Assembly (NCBI RefSeq): GCF_023806465.1
Contig: NZ_JAMSLS010000003.1
Span: forward strand, 62,001-126,000
Origin: Thermomicrobium sp. CFH 73360
GTDB taxonomy: Bacteria > Chloroflexota > Chloroflexia > Thermomicrobiales > Thermomicrobiaceae
Length of the DNA: 64,000 nucleotides
Direction of reading: 5' to 3'
The translations under genes and the position numbers were made by a program. Under the pieces are notes generated by a model. It worked only from the letters and a program-made list of their open reading frames with translations, did no database searches and was not told where the DNA came from. Below, piece after piece: positions 61,395-64,000 of this stretch. Position 1 is the first letter of the stretch. The number at the start of each line of letters is the position of its first letter.

Positions 61395-62492
61395 TCACAG
61401 CCAGGACTGGCGGGTCGGCCCACCGGTACCGACTGGGACAGTTGCCCGTCGCAGTTGGTAGACGTAGGCAATGATGTCCGCGACAGCCTCGTAGAGCGTC
61501 ACCGGGATCTCTTGGCCAACCTCGACCATCCGGTAGAGTGCCTGTGCCAGCGGCTGATTCCGCAGGACAGGAATTGCATGCTGCCGTGCAATCCCCGTGA
61601 TTCGCTCCGCGACCGCCCCCGCACCCTTCGCAACGACGACCGGAGCACGCATCGTATGTGGCTCGTACCGGAGGGCCACCGCCAGGTGCGTGGGGTTGGT
61701 CACGACCACCGTGGCGGTGGGCACTTGCGCCATCATGCGCCGCATGGCGTACTGGCGTTGCAAGCGTCGAATACGCGCTTTGATCTCAGGGTCGCCTTCC
61801 GTCTGCCGGAGCTCCTCTTTTAGCTCGTGACGTGTCATGCGCAGCCGCTGCTCCAGATCCCAGCGCTGATAGCCGTAGTCCAGTATCGCGAGAGCGAGAT
61901 ACGCAGCTCCAATGCGGAGCGCCAAGTCGCGGATGCTCTGCCCCAGCGCCTGAGCAATGACGAAAGGTTCGGCACCCGTCAGATCCGCGTATCGCGGGAG
62001 ATCACGTCGGATAAGCGGATAGGTCACGGCTAAGACAATGGCAATCTTCACGAGCGCCTTGGCGGTCTCAAAGAGACCGCGGCGCGAGAAGAGCCGTTGG
62101 AAGCCAGCGATCGGGTCGATCCGCCGGAGATCCGGTTTGAGGACTGCTGGCGCAAACACCACTCCAGCCTGAAGCAGGGTGCTCGCTACGCCGATCAAGA
62201 GGAACAGACCGAGGATCGGCAGCGTGAGCTGGAGGAACGTCGTGCCGCTTACCCAGGCGAGTTCCAGGACTTGCGGACTGGTCAGATCGTGTGGGAGTGG
62301 TTCGCGGAACGTGCGTTCCAGATAGCCCCAGAGCTTCGTTGCAGCCGAGTTCGCGTACCAGGGCAAGAAGAAGGTGCCCGCAAGGAGTGCGAGTGCCGAG
62401 GTGAGTTCGGCACTCCGCGGTACCTGGCCACGTTTACGCGCTTCCTCACGTCGTCGCGGTGTCGCTCGTTCCGTCCGCTCGGTTGCCATCAC
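61395..62492 (-). CDS. flhB: Flagellar export switch protein FlhB
   Basis: A 365-residue protein. The N-terminal basic motif ERATPRRREEARKRGQVPRS (about 7-26) precedes four membrane helices, then the cytoplasmic domain with the self-cleavage site NPTH in VVVTNPTHLAVALRYEP (about 263-279), followed by APVVVAKGAGAVAERI. Cleavage at NPTH switches export from hook to filament proteins. The stop of fliR lies one base away, so the genes are tightly packed. Confidence 0.95.
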   Translation of the reverse strand: MMATERTERATPRRREEARKRGQVPRSAELTSALALLAGTFFLPWYANSAATKLWGYLERTFREPLPHDLTSPQVLELAWVSGTTFLQLTLPILGLFLLIGVASTLLQAGVVFAPAVLKPDLRRIDPIAGFQRLFSRRGLFETAKALVKIAIVLAVTYPLIRRDLPRYADLTGAEPFVIAQALGQSIRDLALRIGAAYLALAILDYGYQRWDLEQRLRMTRHELKEELRQTEGDPEIKARIRRLQRQYAMRRMMAQVPTATVVVTNPTHLAVALRYEPHTMRAPVVVAKGAGAVAERITGIARQHAIPVLRNQPLAQALYRMVEVGQEIPVTLYEAVADIIAYVYQLRRATVPVGTGGPTRQSWL

Positions 62493-63275
62493 TCACCTCG
62501 CCGCCAGAAGGACCCGCGTGACGACGCCAAGGAGTCCGTCCGTTGTTGCCTGTGCCAGGAGCTGCAGCAAGAAGGGAATCGAGAGAAGCAGAACAAGAAA
62601 GCCGAGGAGGATTTTGGCCGGGAGTCCGACGAAGAAGACGCTCATCTGCGGCACCATGCGGTTGAGAAGACCGAGCCCGATATCCGCAACGAGAAGCGAT
62701 CCAGCAACTGGTAGGCCGATGCGCAGCGCATCGCTGAACATCGCTCCGGTGAGGGCGATGACTGCGGCCGGTGTCTCACTATCCGGGAGTGCAGTTCCTG
62801 GCGGAAGCAGCACCAAGCTTCGTGCAAGGGCAGCAATGAGCAAGTGATGACCATTCGCACCGAAGAACACCAGCGCGGCCAGCACAAGGTACAGCGTGTT
62901 GAGCGCCGTACCGTGCGTGCCGAGTGCCGGATTGAAGGTGGCAGCCAGACCGAAACCAAGCTGATAGCCGATCAGTGAGGCAGCCATCTCGATTGCAGCG
63001 AAGACGGCCGCGACGGCGAGCCCAAGCGCGAGTCCCGTCACGAGTTCACGGGCGAGCGCCACTGCAAACACGGTCGGTTGGCTGAGCGCGGTTGCCTCGA
63101 CGCGCACGAACGGCGTGAGGGCAAGTGTGAGGACGACAGCAAGTGCCACGCGTGCCGGCAGCGGCACCGCGCTCCCGCTGAATCCGGGCAACAGGGAGAG
63201 AACGAGGCCAATCCTCGTCACCACGAGAACAAACAACGCAACCGAACTTGGGATGAGCGGCGTGGAGACCTCCAT
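62493..63275 (-). CDS. fliR: Flagellar export apparatus protein FliR
   Basis: A 260-residue membrane protein with about six hydrophobic segments. LVVTRIGLVLSLLPGFSGSA (about 18-37) and LARELVTGLALGLAVAAVFA (about 73-92) match FliR, as do YQLGFGLAATFNPALGTHG and LLNRMVPQMSVFFVGLPAKI near the C-terminus. It is part of the FliPQR export gate. It lies directly upstream of flhB and downstream of fliQ. Confidence 0.94.
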   Translation of the reverse strand: MEVSTPLIPSSVALFVLVVTRIGLVLSLLPGFSGSAVPLPARVALAVVLTLALTPFVRVEATALSQPTVFAVALARELVTGLALGLAVAAVFAAIEMAASLIGYQLGFGLAATFNPALGTHGTALNTLYLVLAALVFFGANGHHLLIAALARSLVLLPPGTALPDSETPAAVIALTGAMFSDALRIGLPVAGSLLVADIGLGLLNRMVPQMSVFFVGLPAKILLGFLVLLLSIPFLLQLLAQATTDGLLGVVTRVLLAAR

Positions 63276-63284
63276 CGCGACCTC

Positions 63285-63554
63285 TCATCGTCGTAAGACT
63301 GGGAGCAACAGGAAGAGTTCCGTTGCGAGCGTTGCCAGCTGCCGTCCCATCCAGGATCCCGCGAAAAGGAGAATGAGGAACGTAATGACGATCTTCGGAA
63401 TGAAGACGAGCGTCTGCTCGTTGACTTGGGTAACGGCTTGGAGAACGCTAACCAGAAGGCCTACCACGAGAATTGTCAACAGGATCGGCGCCGAGACCAG
63501 GAGCGTCGTGGTGATCGCAGCGCGGCCCAGTTCGAGGAGTAACGCCTCGTTCAT
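63285..63554 (-). CDS. fliQ: Flagellar export apparatus protein FliQ
   Basis: An 89-residue protein with two membrane helices: TTLLVSAPILLTILVVGLLV and LVFIPKIVITFLILLFAGSW, joined by the conserved loop SVLQAVTQVNEQTL. It assembles with FliP and FliR in the gate. The gene is 10 bases after the fliP stop and 10 before fliR. Confidence 0.95.
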   Translation of the reverse strand: MNEALLLELGRAAITTTLLVSAPILLTILVVGLLVSVLQAVTQVNEQTLVFIPKIVITFLILLFAGSWMGRQLATLATELFLLLPVLRR

Positions 63555-63563
63555 GCCGATCTC

Positions 63564-64000
63564 CTATCCAGCACCGAAACTCGTCACGAGCGATCGCACC
63601 AGAAGATCCCAACCGTCGACCATGACAAAGAGCAGGAGCTTGAACGGGAGCGAGATGACGACCGGCGGAACCATGATCATCCCCATCGCCATGAGCGTGC
63701 TGGAAACGATGAGGTCGATAACCAGGAAGGGGATGAACAGAACGAACCCCATCGTGAAAGCGGTCTTCAGCTCGCTGAGAATGAAGGCTGGCACCAGCAC
63801 CCACGTCGGAACGTCGTCGGGGTTACGCGGGCGCGGTAAGTTGCCGAGATTCATGAACAGGGCGATGTCACGCTCACGTGTCTGGCGGAACATGAAGTCG
63901 CGTAGTGGCTTCAGGCCACGCTCGAGGGCCGTCCGCTGGTCGATCTCGCCCTGCAGGTAGGGCTGGAGTGCATCGCGGTTGATGGCCTGCCAAGTTGGGG
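63564..64000 (-). CDS. fliP: Flagellar export apparatus protein FliP, 5' part beyond the window
   Basis: The C-terminal 145 residues of FliP; the frame runs open to the right edge. From the edge it reads PTWQAINRDALQPYLQGEID, then ALERGLKPLRDFMFRQTRER and DIALFMNLG. The FliP-specific PTWVLVPAFILSELKTAFTM and PFLVIDLIVSSTLMAMGMIM, VPPVVISLPFKLLLFVMVDG follow. An ATG at 63893 is internal and not the start. FliP forms the pentameric core of the export gate. Confidence 0.94.
   Translation of the reverse strand, partial: PTWQAINRDALQPYLQGEIDQRTALERGLKPLRDFMFRQTRERDIALFMNLGNLPRPRNPDDVPTWVLVPAFILSELKTAFTMGFVLFIPFLVIDLIVSSTLMAMGMIMVPPVVISLPFKLLLFVMVDGWDLLVRSLVTSFGAG

Noticed and set aside
1-64000. 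CRISPR arrays, tRNA or rRNA genes, insertion sequences
   Set aside because: No regular spaced repeats, no cloverleaf or rRNA-like stretches and no transposase motifs were seen; subtle cases could escape reading by eye.

Overview
The window is GC-rich, gene-dense bacterial DNA. A flagellar cluster with fliW-csrA, a Tat-exported molybdenum formate dehydrogenase, Tat-type lipoproteins and an aerobic molybdenum-hydroxylase cluster together suggest a thermophilic member of the Chloroflexota, Thermomicrobium or a close relative. This is inference from gene content; no rRNA or other phylogenetic marker is present. I saw no tRNA, rRNA, CRISPR array or insertion sequence.

Layout. 1-258 (-) is the N-terminus of a DUF262 protein running off the left edge. 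818-10653 carries an amino-acid permease, a metallophosphoesterase, a tandem nitrilase whose second half lacks the catalytic cysteine, an arsenate reductase, an MNT-HEPN gene pair, a DUF1801 protein, an MFS transporter and an ABC-2 exporter. 11494-14971 is an ECF vitamin importer: a TPP-riboswitch-like leader, an S component, and a single 906-residue protein fusing two ATPase domains with the EcfT membrane domain. In this fusion one ATPase site is degenerate and the other intact. An atypical SDR and a VOC protein follow on the minus strand.

17506-35533 is a catabolic island: a branched-chain-type ABC importer (five genes), a Tm-1-like/PEP-hydrolase-like pair, a GntR/FCD regulator with a palindrome at its promoter, a cyclase-family hydrolase, a two-gene split PEP-synthase-like phosphotransferase, an HD-like protein, a fumarylacetoacetase-family protein, an ABM-family monooxygenase and a three-subunit molybdenum hydroxylase, closed by a hairpin terminator. 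The content suggests uptake and stepwise breakdown of an unidentified, possibly aromatic or heterocyclic, compound.

35588-39196 holds two disrupted genes (a DUF488 gene shifted at a C-run and an Mrr_N winged-helix gene with two in-frame stops) around an intact ArsP-like permease. 39561-46181 (-) is a formate dehydrogenase operon: a selenocysteine-encoding TGA with a SECIS-like hairpin, a four-cluster ferredoxin subunit, an NrfD membrane subunit, a tiny lipoprotein and FdhE. 46331-49975 has a lipoprotein, a NUDIX hydrolase, a DUF2173 protein and a HicB-DinB fusion.

50500-64000 (-) is a flagellar operon running from a truncated fliP through fliQ, fliR, flhB, flhA, flhF, fliA, two hook-basal-body proteins, flgM, a flgN-like gene, flgK and flgL to fliW and csrA. 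It also contains three unrecognised membrane proteins, one ending in an LPQTG sorting-type tail.
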